NCBI GenBank assembly: GCA_002600635.1
Contig: CP021373.1
Span: 310,001-374,000 of the forward strand
Reading direction: 5' to 3'
Length of the DNA: 64,000 bases
DNA from: Rhizobium sp. ACO-34A
GTDB lineage: Bacteria; Pseudomonadota; Alphaproteobacteria; Rhizobiales; Rhizobiaceae
Shown piece by piece: positions 54,878 to 64,000 of the stretch. A program made the translations under genes and the position numbers. The notes under the pieces were generated by a model, which made no database searches, was not told where the DNA came from, and saw nothing but the letters and a program-made list of their open reading frames with translations. How positions within the stretch are numbered: the first letter of the stretch is position 1; each line of letters begins with the position of its first letter.

Positions 54878-55516
54878 CTAAGGCTGCGATCGGCCTTCGT
54901 TCACCGAACTGACCAAAAGTGCCAACTCGGCAAGCGAGTTCACCTCCATCTTGCTCATGACCGAAGCCCGATAAACCTCGATCGTCTTGATCGAGAGAGC
55001 CAGGTCGAAAGCGATCACCTTGTTGGGTTTGCCTGCAAGAATGCCGTCCAGCACATCCCGTTCACGCCGCGCCAGCCGTGCCAGCCGCTCCTCGATGATG
55101 CGACGACGGGCGCCGCGTGAAAGGTTTTCCCGCGATAGTCGAATGGCGGCCGCCACGGCATCGAGCAGATGCTGCTCCTTGAACGGCTTTTCGATGAAGT
55201 CGAAAGCCCCGGCCTTCAGCGCGTCCACGGCCATCGGCACATCACCGTGGCCGGTGACGATGAGGATCGGCAGGGGGAAATCCCGGTCGGCAAGGTGGCG
55301 CTGCAATTCAAGACCGCTCATGCCGGGCATACGCACATCAAGCACGAGGGCACCGGGCCGCATGGGGTCTTCCGGCGGCAGGCCGGCGAGCAATTCGGCG
55401 GCCGACGCGAAGATCCGCGCATCAAGTCCTATGGACGAGAACAGAAACGCCATCGAGCGGCGCATGGCCTCGTCGTCATCGACGATCAGGACAAGGGGTG
55501 TATCGGCTTCGCTCAT
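54878..55516 (-). CDS. Response regulator, FixJ/TtrR type
   Basis: A 212-residue regulator with a receiver (phosphoacceptor D60 in LVLDVRMPG, and the K in IEKPF) and a C-terminal LuxR-type HTH (ERDVLDGILAGKPNKVIAFDLALSIKTIEVYR). The start at 55516 overlaps the kinase stop by four bases. With the adjacent PhnD-type sensor kinase it forms a TtrS/TtrR-like pair. The pentaheme cytochrome gene upstream is the likely target or partner. Confidence 0.92.
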   Translation of the reverse strand: MSEADTPLVLIVDDDEAMRRSMAFLFSSIGLDARIFASAAELLAGLPPEDPMRPGALVLDVRMPGMSGLELQRHLADRDFPLPILIVTGHGDVPMAVDALKAGAFDFIEKPFKEQHLLDAVAAAIRLSRENLSRGARRRIIEERLARLARRERDVLDGILAGKPNKVIAFDLALSIKTIEVYRASVMSKMEVNSLAELALLVSSVNEGRSQP

Positions 55517-57282
55517 TCGGGTTTCTCCGGGGACACGGGCAGGGTGAAACGCATGGTCAGGCCGCCGCCGGCCTCGTTCGTCGCCCAAAGCCTGCCACCA
55601 TGACCTTCCACGATGGTCCGGCATATCGAAAGACCAAGCCCCAGACCCTGGGGCTTGGTGGTAAAGAACGTGTCGAACAGATGCGCTTCGACCTCTGCGG
55701 TGAGGCCCATGCCATGATCGCGAACGGCAATTTCCACGGCATCGCCGGTACGGCTGGTCGCCACGCCGATACCGAATTTTCGGCACTCGCTCCCGGCCAT
55801 TGCGTCGAGTGCATTTTGCAGAAGGTTCAGAAGCACCTGTTCTATCTGAATACGGTCGGCGTATATCGGCGGCAAGCCGGCGGCGAGATGGACATGCAGC
55901 GACACGCCGTGGCGCAGGGCGGGTCCCTCGAACAGGAGGAGCGTATCCCGCACCACCTCGTTTACGTCGAGATTTTCGCGCCGGAATTCCCGGCGACGCA
56001 CGAAGGACCGGATGCGGCGGATGATCACGCCCGCCCTCTCTGCCTGCCCGGCAATGCCTCGCGTGCCGTCCCGCAGCATGACGGGATCTGTGCGACCGGC
56101 ATCGATCAACCGCGTCATGCCCTCGGCATAATTGGTGATGGCAGCAAGCGGCTGGTTCAGTTCGTGTGCGATATTGGAAGCCATTTCGCCGAGAATCCCG
56201 AGGCGGGAGAACTGGTCGCGTTCCTCCCGATGAATGCGGGCGGCCTGTTCCGCCTTCTCCCGCTCCTGGATCTCCCGGGTCAGTTCGGCAGTGCGCCGGC
56301 GCACCAGCGTCTCCACCCGCGCGACATGAATGATCCACCAGACAAGGCCAAGACCGACCGCGAGAAACCAATGCCAGTTCGCCCGGATGAAACCCGTGAG
56401 CGTCGAGCGGGCAAGATATTCATAAGGGCCGATCTTCAGATGCCTGAACAAGGCATGCACGGAGGTATAGTCCTGCGGGGCCGTCCAGGCCCGGCCCGAG
56501 ACCGGCTGCATGGTCAAAAGGCTCGCGGTGACGGCCTTGGCAAGATCGGGCGATGTGCCGGCGAGACGGGCAAAGGGCCAGTCCGGATAGAGCCGTGAAG
56601 ACAGCCGGCAGGGAAAGCCGGATGCGGGGCGCTCGCCGACCACGGCGAACTCACCCGGACTTATTCTCCCGCTGGCAATCTCGTCTTCGAGAAGACAGGT
56701 GCGCAGCACGCCGGCATCGGCACGACCGGAGCGGATGGCCTCGATCACGTTTTCCATCGGAAAGCCTGTCTCGACCAGACCGGCAAGCCGCGAGGCCGGC
56801 ACACCCGCCTCGTCCATCTCCCGCCAGATGACCTGCCAGCCGCCGAAAGCATCTGTCGCCACGACGGCGATCCGCAGGCCGGCGAGATCGGCGAATTCCT
56901 GCGGGTGCTTCGGTCGGTCGGGCACGATGACCGTGGAACCGACGGTGTCCGTCGGCACGGCATGATCGCGGCTTTCCAGCGTCGCGAGCCGCGTCACGCC
57001 AAGACGGGATTCGAGATCGACATATTCGCCGGGATTGGTGATGACGAAATCAACCGACCTCGCCTCAACCGCCGAAACGATGCCGGCAAGATCGAGCGGC
57101 ACCATGACGAAGTGATGATCGGGAAGCACCCGTTCGAGATGGGCGATGGTCGGCTCGAAATCCTTCGCGGCCCGTTCGGAGCCCTGGAAGGCCAAGACGG
57201 CGATCCTGACATCACGCGCCTCGGCATCCGTCCCGAAGGTGCAGAGCATCAGGAAAAACATGGTAGAGAGCAGGCGGATCAT
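55513..57282 (-). CDS. Sensor histidine kinase with PhnD-like periplasmic domain (TtrS type)
   Basis: A 589-residue membrane kinase. Signal/anchor MIRLLSTMFFLMLC, then a periplasmic PhnD/type II binding domain (about 25-290) carrying Cys196 and Cys225. A transmembrane segment follows at about 304-321, a short coiled-coil (ELTREIQEREKAEQ), an H-box with His373 in IAHELNQPLAA and the ATPase domain (LLNLLQNALDAM; TKPQGLGLGLSICRTIV). This is the architecture of TtrS, which senses tetrathionate. The start at 57282 is where the signal peptide begins. Confidence 0.9.
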   Translation of the reverse strand: MIRLLSTMFFLMLCTFGTDAEARDVRIAVLAFQGSERAAKDFEPTIAHLERVLPDHHFVMVPLDLAGIVSAVEARSVDFVITNPGEYVDLESRLGVTRLATLESRDHAVPTDTVGSTVIVPDRPKHPQEFADLAGLRIAVVATDAFGGWQVIWREMDEAGVPASRLAGLVETGFPMENVIEAIRSGRADAGVLRTCLLEDEIASGRISPGEFAVVGERPASGFPCRLSSRLYPDWPFARLAGTSPDLAKAVTASLLTMQPVSGRAWTAPQDYTSVHALFRHLKIGPYEYLARSTLTGFIRANWHWFLAVGLGLVWWIIHVARVETLVRRRTAELTREIQEREKAEQAARIHREERDQFSRLGILGEMASNIAHELNQPLAAITNYAEGMTRLIDAGRTDPVMLRDGTRGIAGQAERAGVIIRRIRSFVRRREFRRENLDVNEVVRDTLLLFEGPALRHGVSLHVHLAAGLPPIYADRIQIEQVLLNLLQNALDAMAGSECRKFGIGVATSRTGDAVEIAVRDHGMGLTAEVEAHLFDTFFTTKPQGLGLGLSICRTIVEGHGGRLWATNEAGGGLTMRFTLPVSPEKPE

Positions 57283-57373
57283 GGCGGCGAAAGTGGCACA
57301 GACGGAAGCGGCAGGCAAAATGAAAGACCGGCCGGGGGGATGACGGCCGGTCTTCCTCGGGACGCAGGCGAGG

Positions 57374-59482
57374 CTAATAGCGAGCGTCCTTCGGTTTTCC
57401 GCCATTCGGCCAGTCCTTGACCTTGTCGGGGAAATCAGGCCTCGGCATGTGGCTGAAATATTCGGCGACATCCAGAGCTTCCTGGTCCGACAGGCCACCC
57501 TGCCCGAGCGGGAATTTTTCGTGGAAGCCGATCGGCATGTTGCGTTTGACGAAGGCGGCGGCGGTATAGGTGCGCGCCATGCCGGCGCCGATGTTGAACG
57601 AGCGGTCGCCCCACAGCGCCGGGTAGACAACGCGGCCGGCCGCATCCTTCAAGCCTTCGCCATTGGCGCCGTGGCAGACGGCGCATTGGGCGGCATAGAT
57701 CCTTTCGCCGTTGAGCGGATCCGGCTTGAGGGTCGCATCGATCTTGCCGACGCCACGGCCTTCGACCTTGTCCTCCGGCTTCGTCTCGCCCTTCATCCAG
57801 TCGAAATAGGCAAGCATCGCAACCATTTCCTCGGATTCCGGCTTCAGCGGCTTCCCGTTCATGGAGCGGCGGAAGCAGCCATTGATACGGTCGATCATGG
57901 TGATTTCCTTTCCGGCCCGGGGCGCATAGCTCGGGAAGAAGGCCGATACCCCGACATAAGGCGATCCATCGGCAACCGTTCCGGCATTGAGATGGCAGGA
58001 GGTGCAGTTGAGATCGTTGCCGACATGATCGGGAAGGAGCTTGTTCGTCTCCGAATTCAGTCGCATGCCGAGCACGAGCTGATCCTTGTTCGGTTCCTTG
58101 AGCAGGCTTGCCAGACGTGGTGTCTCGAAGGTGGAGGCGTCGATCTTCGGGTCGATATGCCTGCGGGCCTCGGCCACCTGCGCCTCGCTGATTGCCGGCG
58201 CGTTGCCGCCCCAGTTTTCCCGCACGTAATTCAGGATATCGGCGATCTCCCGGTCTTCCAGTCGTGCGAAGGCGGGCATGGTGTAGACGCGGGGATGGGC
58301 TTCGGTCGCCGCCGTCTTCCAGCCGGTCAGCGTGATATGAACAAGGGTGGAAGGATCGGTCGAGGCGACCGTCGGGTTGCCGGCAAGGCTCGGAAAGACG
58401 CCTTTCACGCCGGTGCCGTCAGACCTGTGACAGTCATTGCAGAACTGCATGTAACCCAGCCCGCCCGGCGTCGTGAAAGCCGTCTCCGGCGCATCGGCAT
58501 AGTCAGGCTCTGGTGGTATCGGCTTCGGGTTCTTCGAGGGAAGAGACTTGAGATAGGTTGCCATGGCGACGAGATCGCCATCGGTAAAGTTCTGCGTCGA
58601 ATGCAGGATGACGTCGGTCATCGAACCCGAGACGGTGGCGAAGCGGTTCTGGCCGGTTTTCAGCAATTCGACGGTATCCTCGATCGTCCAGAGATCGCGC
58701 AGTTCCACCGCATGCCAGTTCTCGACCTTCTCGCCGGCGAGGAAGCGGTCGCCGTTTGCGTCCTTTTCGGTCATCGCCACTTCCTGGAAACCGATACCGC
58801 GCGGGGTGTGACAGGCGCCGCAATGGCCGAGCCCCTGTACCAGATAGGCGCCACGGTTCCACACCGCGTCCCTTGCCGGATCGGGCACGAAGGGCGTGCC
58901 GTCCGCGAAAACGGCGTTCCAGTAGGCCATGCCGAAACGAAGATTGAACGGGAATTTCATTGCCGTTTCGCTGTTCTCCTTCTCGACCGGCACGACGCCG
59001 TGCCTGAGATAGGCCCAGAGCGCCACCATGTCCTCGCCAGCGATCTTGGCGTAGGAGGGATATGGCATGGCGGGATAGAGGTTGTGGCCATCCGCGGCGA
59101 CACCCTTGCGCATGGCGCGATCGAACTCGCCGAAGGTCCAGCCGCCAATGCCGGTTTTTGTGTCCGGTGTGATATTGGTGGAGAAGATCGTGCCCATCGG
59201 CGTTTCCAGCGCCAGGCCGCCGGCCATCTCCTGCCCGCCCTTCTCGGTGTGACAGGCGACACAGTCGCCGAGCTGGGCAACATACTTGCCCCGCGCAACG
59301 AGCGCCGGATCGACGGAGGCGCCGAAATCCGGTTCGTTCGCCGTGATCTTCGGTGGAATGAGCATCCAGACCGCTACCCCGGCGGCGAGAATGACAGCGG
59401 CGCCGGCGAGAGTGCCGGTGCGCTTCAAGCTCTTGTTTCTTTTCTCTTCCATGACACGCGGTCCCATCCTGATTTTTCGCAT
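57374..59482 (-). CDS. Pentaheme cytochrome c: AdhB-like trihaem module fused to a TsdA-like module
   Basis: A 702-residue protein with an N-terminal membrane anchor (AAVILAAGVAVWMLIPP) and five heme c sites: CVACH 74-78, CGACH 221-225, CNDCH 348-352, CTSCH 493-497, CAVCH 600-604. The first three hemes lie in a module like the cytochrome subunit of alcohol and gluconate dehydrogenases. The last two resemble TsdA (thiosulfate dehydrogenase/tetrathionate reductase), with INGC (C536), 39 residues after the heme His, as the expected distal Cys ligand of the catalytic heme. The region VKRNMPIG matches the TsdA second-heme ligand area. The ATG at 59482 is uncertain; ATG at 59452 would also keep the anchor. 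Confidence 0.85.
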   Translation of the reverse strand: MRKIRMGPRVMEEKRNKSLKRTGTLAGAAVILAAGVAVWMLIPPKITANEPDFGASVDPALVARGKYVAQLGDCVACHTEKGGQEMAGGLALETPMGTIFSTNITPDTKTGIGGWTFGEFDRAMRKGVAADGHNLYPAMPYPSYAKIAGEDMVALWAYLRHGVVPVEKENSETAMKFPFNLRFGMAYWNAVFADGTPFVPDPARDAVWNRGAYLVQGLGHCGACHTPRGIGFQEVAMTEKDANGDRFLAGEKVENWHAVELRDLWTIEDTVELLKTGQNRFATVSGSMTDVILHSTQNFTDGDLVAMATYLKSLPSKNPKPIPPEPDYADAPETAFTTPGGLGYMQFCNDCHRSDGTGVKGVFPSLAGNPTVASTDPSTLVHITLTGWKTAATEAHPRVYTMPAFARLEDREIADILNYVRENWGGNAPAISEAQVAEARRHIDPKIDASTFETPRLASLLKEPNKDQLVLGMRLNSETNKLLPDHVGNDLNCTSCHLNAGTVADGSPYVGVSAFFPSYAPRAGKEITMIDRINGCFRRSMNGKPLKPESEEMVAMLAYFDWMKGETKPEDKVEGRGVGKIDATLKPDPLNGERIYAAQCAVCHGANGEGLKDAAGRVVYPALWGDRSFNIGAGMARTYTAAAFVKRNMPIGFHEKFPLGQGGLSDQEALDVAEYFSHMPRPDFPDKVKDWPNGGKPKDARY

Positions 59483-59856
59483 TGCAGGGTAGGACCGAAA
59501 GCTGCGGAATTCGATTTGGGATTATCCCGCAAGACGTGAGGGTTTTCCCTATAAGCTCTTGCGATTTGACAGTTTTTCGCCGTTCCGAAGCGTCAGGATG
59601 ACGCACATGGTCTGATCTTCCACGCGATGGAGGCGGCAAGGACGGCGGATCATGAAGGGCTTGCCCGCGCTCATACCGGCAGCACGACCACTTTTGCGCC
59701 TTCGGAAACGCGCTGATAGAGGTCGATGACAATGGTGCCCGGCGCCTCCTGCGTCGGATTGTCAACAAGCTGGCGGCGGATATTTCGGATCGATTGCCTG
59801 TCCGGCTTCAATGCGGAAAAGAAGGCCTCTACAAATCTCGGGACTGTTCAGAACAC
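59483..59856. other. Intergenic region with a possible L,D-transpeptidase remnant
   Basis: About 370 bases between the cytochrome gene and arcC, both on the minus strand. Reading the minus strand, 59671-59803 gives RNIRRQLVDNPTQEAPGTI followed by VIDLYQRVSEG, then stops after VVVLPV. The EAPGTIVID segment is like the N-terminal part of rhizobial L,D-transpeptidase catalytic domains, but the active-site cysteine part is absent, so at most this is a decayed fragment. The rest (including the promoter expected at 59490-59580) shows nothing definite. Confidence 0.3.
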
Positions 59857-60780
59857 CTATCCTGATTGAGTTTGGACCCTAACGATCTGCGTACCCGCAC
59901 GGCCCTCCATTATTGCCAGCGCGTCTTCCAGCCGGCCGATACCGGCAGCGCCGCCGGCATCCGCGAAATCCGCAGCGGCGGCAATCTTGGGTCCCATCGA
60001 CCCCGCTGGTGCCGCAAATCGCCGCGCCTCGTCCTGTGACATGGAGAAAACAGGCTTGGCACCTTCACTACCAAAACCCTCGTAGACCGCATCGACATCG
60101 GTTAGTAACAACAAAAAGTCAGCACCGATCTTGCGAGCGAGTAAAGCGCTTGCAGCATCCTTGTCGATGACTGCCTCGATGCCGATCAGGCTGCCATCGT
60201 CGCGTCGCACGACCGGAATACCCCCGCCGCCGGCGCATATCACGACAACCTCGTGGTCCAGGAGAAACCGCAGGACCTTCAGGTCGGGAATCTCGACCGG
60301 TTTCGGCGAAGCCACGACACGCCGCCATTTTTGTCCGTCGGCGGCTATCGCCCAGCCGGCGAGCTTCGCTCTCGCCTCTGCCTCTTCCTTTTCATAGACC
60401 GGGCCGACGAACTTCGTCGGCTTCGCGAATGCGGGATCGGCGCGATCAACGACGACCTGCGTAAGGAGGGTCGCAACGGGCCGGTCGTTTCCCAGCGCGT
60501 TCTCCATTTCCTGTTCGATCATGTAGCCAATCATGCCCTCGGTCTCGGCGCCGAGCACGTCGAGGGGATATGCTTCCTCCGGGCGATAGGCTGCACCCTG
60601 CAAGGCAAGGAGGCCGACCTGCGGGCCATTCCCATGGGTGATGACGAGATCGTGCCCCGCGCGCACCAAGCTGGCCAATGACCGGGCTGCGGTCCGCACA
60701 TTCTCCCGCTGCACTTCGGCCGTCAGCGGCTCGCCCCGTTTCAGCAAGGCGTTGCCGCCAAGCGCTGCCACCACCAGCAT
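59857..60780 (-). CDS. arcC: Carbamate kinase
   Basis: A 307-residue carbamate kinase with GGNALL at the N-terminus, ITHGNGPQVGLLALQ and the kinase core ICAGGGGIPVV...VIDKDAASALLA. It makes ATP from carbamoyl phosphate and ADP in arginine fermentation. The ATG at 60780 is one base from the stop of arcB, with GGGGGATTGAG ahead; a start at 60804 would sit inside arcB. Confidence 0.95.
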   Translation of the reverse strand: MLVVAALGGNALLKRGEPLTAEVQRENVRTAARSLASLVRAGHDLVITHGNGPQVGLLALQGAAYRPEEAYPLDVLGAETEGMIGYMIEQEMENALGNDRPVATLLTQVVVDRADPAFAKPTKFVGPVYEKEEAEARAKLAGWAIAADGQKWRRVVASPKPVEIPDLKVLRFLLDHEVVVICAGGGGIPVVRRDDGSLIGIEAVIDKDAASALLARKIGADFLLLLTDVDAVYEGFGSEGAKPVFSMSQDEARRFAAPAGSMGPKIAAAADFADAGGAAGIGRLEDALAIMEGRAGTQIVRVQTQSG

Positions 60781-60781
60781 C

Positions 60782-61783
60782 TCAATCCCCCAGGGTGGCG
60801 ACAAGAACCGCCTTGATCGTGTGAAGGCGGTTCTCCGCCTGATCGAAGACGATGGAGGCCGGACTTTCGAAGACCTCTTCGGTCACCTCCATTTCCTGAA
60901 GGCCGAACTCTGTCTGGATCTCGACCCCGACGGTTGTTTCGGTGTTATGAAAGGCCGGCAGGCAATGCATGAACCGCACACGCGGATTGCCGGTCCTGGC
61001 CATCAGGTCCGCATTGACCTGGTAAGGCCGCAGGAGGCGGATGCGTTCCGCCCATTTCTCCTTGGGTTCCCCCATGGAAAGCCAGACGTCGGTATAAACG
61101 AAATCGACGCCCTTCACTGCGTCATCGATGTCTTCGGTAATCATGATCCGCGCACCGGTATCGCGGGCGATGGCCTGCCCCTCCTCCCGGATTGCCTGTG
61201 AGGGCCAGCAGGCCTTTGGCGCGCAGAGCCTGACGTCCATGCCCATCTTGGCCCCTCCGATCAGCAGGCTGTCCCCCATGTTGTTGGCGGCATCGCCGAT
61301 AAAGACATAGGAAACCTCGTGCAGCGGCTTTTCGACATGTTCCTGCATGGTCAGAAAGTCGGCGAGGATCTGCGTCGGATGGAATTCGTTTGTCAGTCCG
61401 TTATAGACCGGCACGCCCGAATAGCGGGCGAGTTGTTCGACGATCTCCTGACCGAAACCACGATATTCGATCGCATCGTAGATCCGCCCCAGAACCCGGG
61501 CCGTATCCTTGACCGACTCCTTGTGGCCGATATGGCTGCCGGTCGGCCCCAGATAGGTGACGCGTGCGCCCTGATCATAGGCCGCCACCTCGAACCCGAC
61601 GCGGGTACGCGTGGAATCCTTCTCGAAAATCAGGACGATGTCCTTGCCCCGGAGCCTGGGAACTTCGGTGCCCGCATATTTGGCAGTCTTCAGATCGGCG
61701 GCAAGCTTGATCAGGAAACTGATCTCGCGCGGCGTGTAGTCGCGCAGCGTCAGGAGGCTGCGGTTTTTCAGGTTGAAAGCCAT
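60782..61783 (-). CDS. arcB: Ornithine carbamoyltransferase, catabolic
   Basis: A 333-residue OTCase with the carbamoyl phosphate motif STRTR at 57-61, [14 protein letters not shown] and HCLPAF. The order arcD-arcA-arcB-arcC and length near 335 residues indicate the catabolic enzyme, which phosphorolyses citrulline to ornithine and carbamoyl phosphate. argF (biosynthetic) has the same fold, so the assignment rests on context. It begins 18 bases after arcA. Confidence 0.94.
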   Translation of the reverse strand: MAFNLKNRSLLTLRDYTPREISFLIKLAADLKTAKYAGTEVPRLRGKDIVLIFEKDSTRTRVGFEVAAYDQGARVTYLGPTGSHIGHKESVKDTARVLGRIYDAIEYRGFGQEIVEQLARYSGVPVYNGLTNEFHPTQILADFLTMQEHVEKPLHEVSYVFIGDAANNMGDSLLIGGAKMGMDVRLCAPKACWPSQAIREEGQAIARDTGARIMITEDIDDAVKGVDFVYTDVWLSMGEPKEKWAERIRLLRPYQVNADLMARTGNPRVRFMHCLPAFHNTETTVGVEIQTEFGLQEMEVTEEVFESPASIVFDQAENRLHTIKAVLVATLGD

Positions 61784-61801
61784 GATGAATACCCCTTGAT
61801 A

Positions 61802-63034
61802 TCAGATCGAATCGCGGATGGTCGGGCAACTCATGCAATGCCCGCCACCGCGCCCGCGCCCGAGTTCCGCTCCGGGAATGGCCAGAACCTCTATGCCAAC
61901 TGCCTTCAGGGCAGCATTGGTGTCGTCATTCCGGTCATATCCGATCACAACGCCGGGCCGCAGCGCCAGCACGTTGTTGCCGTCGTTCCATTGTTCGCGG
62001 GCACGCTCCTCGTCGGTGTTTCCGCCGGTTGGCACGATCTGCAGTTTCCTGTAGCCCAGAACCTCTGCGACGATCTCGAAGATCGGGCGCGGATCATGGC
62101 GAAACGACAGCGGGGCCTTTCCGTCGCCCGGCCGGATATCATAGCAGACCAGTTCGTCGGCCACCTCCTTGAAGGTGGTCACAACGTCGCCGCCGCACAG
62201 GGTGAACACCGTGTCCAGATGCATTGCGGCACGCGATTTCGGAATCCGGAACGCCAGAACGCGGTCAACGATCCCCTTCGCGAACAATGCCTCGGCCAGT
62301 TGGCCTATCCCCTGCGGCGACGATCGTTCCCCCATGCCGACAAGCACAGTACGGTTGCCGACCGGCATCACATCCCCGCCTTCGAGCGTGGCAAGACCAT
62401 GCTCCTTCGTCGGGTCCCCCCAGTGGATCGTCACATCGCCCGCGAATTTCGGATGGAACCTGTAAATCGCGGCATTCAGCAGGGTTTCCGGACGTCGGGC
62501 GGGCCAGTACATCGGGTTCAGCGTCACCCCGCCATAGATCCATGCAGAGTTATCCCGTGTGAACAGGGCATTGGGCAATGGTGGGAATACGAAACCATGA
62601 TGGCCGAGATAGCTGCCGAACAGTCCTGCCGGACGGAAAGGAAGATCGTCCGCGGCCAGCCCCCCAAGCAGATATTCCGCCAGTTTGGCGCCCGGCAGCT
62701 CTTCCATCCACGCGCGCAGTTCCGCCGTAAACCCCACCCCGACCTGATCGGGATTGATGCGGTGGTCAAGCACCCAGGCCCGCCCGTCCCTGCGATCCAG
62801 CGTTTCCGCAAGGAGTACGTTCACATCCAGCACTTCCACGCCTTCATCGCGCATCAGGCCGGAAAACACATCATGATCCTTCTGGGCCTGCTTGACCCAG
62901 AATACGTCGTCAAACAGCAGTTCCTGGCAATTCGACGGCGTAAGTCGCCGATGAGCCAGTCCCGGACGGCAGACGATCACCTGCCGCAACCTGCCGGTTT
63001 CGGAATGGACACCGAGTTTCTGAGATATGGTCAT
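61802..63034 (-). CDS. arcA: Arginine deiminase
   Basis: A 410-residue arginine deiminase with FTRDN (substrate-binding region), LEGGDVM and the catalytic Cys400 in [10 protein letters not shown] near the C-terminus. It hydrolyses arginine to citrulline and ammonia, the first step of the ADI pathway. In many bacteria the pathway is induced at low oxygen by ANR/FNR; any such site would lie upstream of the truncated arcD-like gene, outside this window. Confidence 0.96.
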   Translation of the reverse strand: MTISQKLGVHSETGRLRQVIVCRPGLAHRRLTPSNCQELLFDDVFWVKQAQKDHDVFSGLMRDEGVEVLDVNVLLAETLDRRDGRAWVLDHRINPDQVGVGFTAELRAWMEELPGAKLAEYLLGGLAADDLPFRPAGLFGSYLGHHGFVFPPLPNALFTRDNSAWIYGGVTLNPMYWPARRPETLLNAAIYRFHPKFAGDVTIHWGDPTKEHGLATLEGGDVMPVGNRTVLVGMGERSSPQGIGQLAEALFAKGIVDRVLAFRIPKSRAAMHLDTVFTLCGGDVVTTFKEVADELVCYDIRPGDGKAPLSFRHDPRPIFEIVAEVLGYRKLQIVPTGGNTDEERAREQWNDGNNVLALRPGVVIGYDRNDDTNAALKAVGIEVLAIPGAELGRGRGGGHCMSCPTIRDSI

Positions 63035-63059
63035 CGTATCGATCCAATGCTCGAGGCGG

Positions 63060-64000
63060 TTACAGGGCGCTGATTGCGCCGGTCCACATCAGATAGGCGG
63101 CAATGGCTGCGGCAATCACGATGCCGATCCCGATCAGGGCTTCGATGCCGGAGAAGGCCTTTTCGCCCTTCGCATGCCGGGCCCACCAATATACGGGAAC
63201 GCCCACGGCATAGAGAAGCGCGCACATCAACAGGTAGTTCAGGCCTGCCGCATAGATCAGCCAGGCGCCATAGACCGTTGCGAGCGCGCCTGTGAAAATG
63301 TCCCTGCCGCGCTGCTCTCCCGGGCGGTAACCCTCGCCACTGATGGCGAGTTTGAGCGCGTATGCTCCCGAAAGCACGTATGGCACCAGGATGGCGGCCG
63401 AGGCGATGTAGAAGAGTGCAAGATAGGTGGAGTTGGCATAAAACGTCACGATCAGGAAAATCTGCACCAGAATGTTGGTGATCCAGAGGGCTCCGGCGGG
63501 CGAGCCGTTCTTGTTCTCCTGTGCGAACACATCCGGCAGCATGCCTTCACGAGCGGCACGGTAAGGAATTTCAGCCGCGAAAAGCGTCCAGCTCAGGAAT
63601 GCGCCGGCAACCGATATGACAAGTCCGATCCGCACGACCACGGAGCCCCACGGCCCGACCATCTGTTCAAGAACGCTCGCCATGGAGGCGGCGGCCGGCA
63701 GGGCGGCAAGCTCGGGCTGTGTCATGATGCCGAAGGACAATAGCGACACGCAGAGATAGACGGCGAGCGCGAGCGCAAAGCCGATAATCGTGGCGCGCCC
63801 GATATCGGAACGATTTGCGGCCCGGCCCGAAACGACGCTTGCGCCTTCAATGCCGATGAATACCCACAATGTCACGAGCATCGTGCTCTTCACCTGGGCC
63901 ATCACGCTGCCGAGATCAGGCGTTGCCGCACCCCATAGATCGATTTCGAACTTCGGGAGATTGAAGGCGAACACGGCAAGGACAATGAAAAGCGCGATCG
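63060..64000 (-). CDS. arcD: Arginine/ornithine antiporter-like amino-acid permease, 5' end outside window
   Basis: At least 313 codons of an APC-family permease. The frame remains open to the window edge (helix [12 protein letters not shown]) and no start codon with homology support is present, so the N-terminal about 150 residues are missing. Visible: several hydrophobic helices ([47 protein letters not shown]) and the APC signature [14 protein letters not shown]. Its position directly before arcA (25-base gap) supports an arginine:ornithine exchanger role. Confidence 0.88.
   Translation of the reverse strand, partial: IALFIVLAVFAFNLPKFEIDLWGAATPDLGSVMAQVKSTMLVTLWVFIGIEGASVVSGRAANRSDIGRATIIGFALALAVYLCVSLLSFGIMTQPELAALPAAASMASVLEQMVGPWGSVVVRIGLVISVAGAFLSWTLFAAEIPYRAAREGMLPDVFAQENKNGSPAGALWITNILVQIFLIVTFYANSTYLALFYIASAAILVPYVLSGAYALKLAISGEGYRPGEQRGRDIFTGALATVYGAWLIYAAGLNYLLMCALLYAVGVPVYWWARHAKGEKAFSGIEALIGIGIVIAAAIAAYLMWTGAISAL

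Noticed and set aside
57449..59539. Plus-strand open frame of 696 codons
   Set aside because: Antisense to the pentaheme cytochrome, which has five heme motifs; the other frame has none.
1..64000. CRISPR arrays, tRNA/rRNA genes, transposases, phage genes
   Set aside because: None recognised: no regularly spaced repeats, no cloverleaf-like sequences noticed and no transposase or integrase motifs in the coding sequences.

Overview
The window is GC-rich, densely coded DNA of a heterotrophic alphaproteobacterium, most likely Rhizobiaceae (Rhizobium/Agrobacterium/Ensifer type). Support for this: six import systems each packed with its own catabolic genes and a local GntR, IclR or GlxA-type regulator; a rhizobial-style intergenic palindromic element at 27075-27175; and a fused alpha/beta E1 dehydrogenase and a permease-lactonase fusion of kinds I associate with rhizobia. 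No rRNA, tRNA, CRISPR array, insertion sequence or replication gene was seen. The mix looks like accessory chromosome or chromid DNA.

Layout. (1) 51-8772: a GlxA/AraC regulator and a proline-racemase-family enzyme on the plus strand; convergent to them an operon SDR - quaternary-amine ABC importer (binding protein, double permease, ATPase) - SDR - GntR. (2) 9392-13081: a sugar-type ABC importer (ATPase, permease, binding protein); the permease carries two frameshifts, each at a five-G run. (3) 13211-14625: divergent HxlR regulator and NmrA-type NAD(P)-binding protein. (4) 14663-27075: a long minus-strand operon (deacylase, PLP dehydratase, binding protein, permease-ATPase fusion, second permease with a frameshift, creatininase-type amidohydrolase, aldehyde dehydrogenase, RidA, GMC oxidoreductase) facing a divergent IclR regulator. 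This looks like an undescribed catabolic route for an amide-containing alcohol. (5) 27224-35923: amino-sugar locus, with a CUT1 importer, a NanE-NanK fusion, a HutC-type GntR regulator, nagB and nagA. A repeated ACCAG motif sits in both intergenic regions beside the regulator. (6) 36291-49124: divergent GntR regulator and a nine-gene operon with two permeases (one fused to an SMP-30 domain), binding protein, SMP-30 protein, ATPase, two SDRs, E1(alpha-beta) and E2 of a 2-oxoacid/acetoin-type dehydrogenase complex. (7) 49240-52345: thioesterase, LysR regulator, small monooxygenase, MFS exporter. (8) 52329-54673: small envelope proteins around a chimeric receiver-kinase remnant. (9) 54878-59482: TtrS/TtrR-like two-component system next to a pentaheme cytochrome whose C-terminus looks like thiosulfate dehydrogenase/tetrathionate reductase TsdA. 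(10) 59857-64000: arginine deiminase pathway arcC, arcB, arcA and the 3' part of an arcD-like antiporter that runs off the window.

The systems most worth follow-up are region 9 (an apparently self-contained tetrathionate/thiosulfate sensing and redox unit with a new heme-protein architecture), region 6 (import, lactone hydrolysis, oxidation and acyloin/2-oxoacid cleavage encoded in one transcription unit), region 4 (an unassigned catabolic pathway) and the 53094-53696 chimera. The three permease frameshifts all sit in G/C homopolymers and should be resolved as sequencing errors or true mutations before any function is assigned.
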